Positions 62,660 to 64,000 of a stretch of 64,000 nucleotides of DNA are shown piece after piece. The stretch is from contig NZ_JAUSYN010000001.1 in NCBI RefSeq assembly GCF_030816915.1, positions 62,001-126,000 of the forward strand, in the 5' to 3' direction. The DNA comes from Streptomyces sp. B3I8 (GTDB taxonomy: Bacteria > Actinomycetota > Actinomycetes > Streptomycetales > Streptomycetaceae). Position 1 is the first letter of the stretch; each line of letters begins with the position of its first letter. Under the pieces are notes generated by a model that worked only from the letters and a program-made list of their open reading frames with translations, had not been told where the DNA came from and made no database searches. The position numbers and the translations under genes are program-made.

Positions 62660-63290
62660 AGAACAAGCTCAACACTCATGTACGTCACGTTCATCTGACC
62701 AGCCCTTGAGACCGGTCGCACCGAAGAGGCCCGAAGCGGCTGGCCACAGCGGCACCGGGACGAGCGCCCCGAGACAGGGGATCGCAGCCACAGCCTCCAA
62801 GGTTCCTCACAGCTCTCATCCGCCCGCTCCGCGGGCTGTTGCGGTCTGCTACCGCAGGGCACCCGTTCACGTTTTGATGAAGCCGGCTGCGTCGCTCTCG
62901 CTTCCAGGGATCTGGAAGAGGCCCGGCGTGACGCTCGTAGGATGCCTGCATGCCCAAGCCGTTACGGATGAGCCGCCGCACGTGGGTTGCCGCGGGGGTC
63001 GTGCTGTGCGTGGCCGGTATCGCTTCCACCACTGCACTGAACGACTCTCCGACGCCCGCCCCGCAGCCCGAGAAACCCGTCAGCGCCGAGTGCGCCCAGT
63101 ACATCGCCGACATCGAGACGCAGTTGGCCAAGGCCAAGAGGGAAGGCAACGACGACGGCGTGCTGTCCTTCACGCGAACCCGGGTGGGCGCGGACGACTG
63201 CAGCGATGAAATTCTCGACCACTTCAACGGCGACCGGTGAGCCGCCGTACAGGGCTCGCCGTGCCAGCGGGGCTGGTCTGCGCCGGCGCC
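62660..63290. repeat. inverted duplication, arm 2 (partner 29700-30330)
   Basis: About 630 bp homologous to the reverse complement of 29700-30330, including the small anchored-protein gene. In the overlapping upstream frame a TGG is TGA here. Confidence 0.8.
62968..63240 (+). CDS. small signal-anchored protein, paralogue of 29751-30023
   Basis: 90 residues, same layout as the copy at 29.8 kb: hydrophobic VAAGVVLCVAGIASTTAL, Pro-rich linker, CAQY and DDC cysteines, conserved AKAKREGNDDGVLSFTRTRV. Substitutions cluster in the linker while the C-terminal domain is almost identical, which suggests selection. Start chosen at the ATGA overlap. Confidence 0.6.
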   Translation: MSRRTWVAAGVVLCVAGIASTTALNDSPTPAPQPEKPVSAECAQYIADIETQLAKAKREGNDDGVLSFTRTRVGADDCSDEILDHFNGDR

Positions 63291-63335
63291 ATCACGGATG
63301 GGCGGAGGCCCGTTCGTTTCCGAGGGGGAGGGCAC

Positions 63336-64000
63336 GTGGACAGCGGTATTCAGTGGATGGTGGGCGCGACGACGAGTTCCGGGTGGATGTTGGATGTGTA
63401 CTTCGCTCGCGGGTAAGAGATCGCCGCGGCGGTCACCACCGACTTCCTCAAGCGTCCGCGGCGATCGGGACGCCGCCGGACGGCAAGACCCGGTGGACCA
63501 CGGACGACGCGAGCCGGACTTTGCTTGTGTCAGATTTCGAAGGTCGCACCCTCAATCTCGTGCCGTCGCCACGTGCCGATAAGCGCTTGGCGGCCGTCCG
63601 GGACGGTACGGGCGAAGTGGAGTGCCCGGAGTGCGGGGCCCGCTGGGTGGCCACCTGGATTCGATGACTACGCCGAACGCAAGCGCCGTGGCCTGGCGAT
63701 CTTCGAGAAACGCTTCGGCCTCTCCCTGCCCCGCGCGACCGCCCGCTTCCAGGTCAACCATGCCCAGGTCGAACGTAGTCGGCAAGCGCGTGAGGACTTC
63801 GACCGCACCAGCCCCGTCGCCCCGGCCGTCCGCGCGATCGACCGGTCGGTGGAGTTCCTGGACCTGGTCACCGCCTGCCACTCCTTCGTGGCCGCCGCCG
63901 GCCGGACCGTCCCCGGCCTGCGGGACCGCACCCTGAACGACGACGAACGCACGCTCGTGCACGAGAACCTCGCCCGGGTGCGGGCGACGCTGGACTGGAT
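63336..64000 (+). pseudogene. uncharacterised protein, multiply disrupted, runs off window
   Basis: GTG 63336 follows GGGGGAGGG. The frame (SGIQWMVGATTSSGWMLDVYFARG) hits TAA at 63414, continues EIAAAVTTDFLK, then shifts to SAAIGTPPDGKTRWTTDDAS with a CPECGARW zinc-knuckle half. It shifts again to FDDYAERKRRGLAIFEKRFG ... LARVRATLDWI at the window edge. Not recognised. Confidence 0.4.

Overview
The window reads as Streptomyces or a close actinomycete: about 70% GC, strong third-position GC bias, very few TTA codons, a SARP/AfsR-type regulator, an MmyB-type XRE regulator and many transposases of types common in that genus. It holds two well-kept metabolic blocks separated by accessory DNA full of insertion sequences (IS), broken genes and gene fragments. 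That density suggests a chromosome arm or a large plasmid. No rRNA, tRNA, CRISPR array or replication origin was recognised.

0-9.5 kb: a TetR regulator with an upstream inverted-repeat operator, IS debris, then a SnoaL/SRPBCC protein divergent from an XRE-NB-ARC ATPase regulator, and a family 1 glycosyltransferase. Two small coiled-coil plus winged-helix proteins, related to each other, sit beside broken IS elements. 9.5-21.6 kb: one minus-strand sugar catabolism locus (ABC sugar importer, zinc dehydrogenase, DUF4380 protein, GntR regulator, D-galactonate dehydratase, KDPG/KDPGal aldolase, PfkB kinase, lactonase, SDR). Together these make a complete route from aldose to lactone, aldonate, 2-keto-3-deoxyaldonate, its phosphate, then pyruvate and glyceraldehyde 3-phosphate. 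Two AT-rich motifs that are nearly identical, upstream of the importer and of gntR, are the likely GntR operators.

22.5-30.4 kb: an intact IS5-family element with a frameshifted transposase, a SnoaL / Cys-nucleophile hydrolase / MmyB operon, a decayed toxin-antitoxin copy fused to an IS fragment, two small secreted proteins, and one arm of a 630-bp inverted duplication whose other arm is at 62.7-63.3 kb. 30.4-46.1 kb: an accessory region with a ribbon-helix-helix/PIN-like pair directly upstream of a large protein with an unfamiliar N-terminal module, an AbiJ-NTD3-like domain, a Ser/Thr kinase and a helical tail. That gene is split by an IS21 element that carries a cargo gene. Many genes here look frameshifted; five of the shifts are repaired by adding one C at a CCTGG site, which points to a systematic sequencing artefact.

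46.1-49.3 kb: two abutting intact IS5-family elements, an SMI1/KNR4 protein, a hexanucleotide repeat and a SARP fragment. 49.3-55.1 kb: a 981-residue SARP regulator divergent from an indole prenyltransferase and a tryptophanase, a likely prenyl-indole pathway. 55.1-64 kb: two decayed genes, an intact IS21 element with a DUF1877 cargo gene, an IS630 element, a secreted serine beta-lactamase-family hydrolase, the second arm of the inverted duplication, and a broken gene running off the end.
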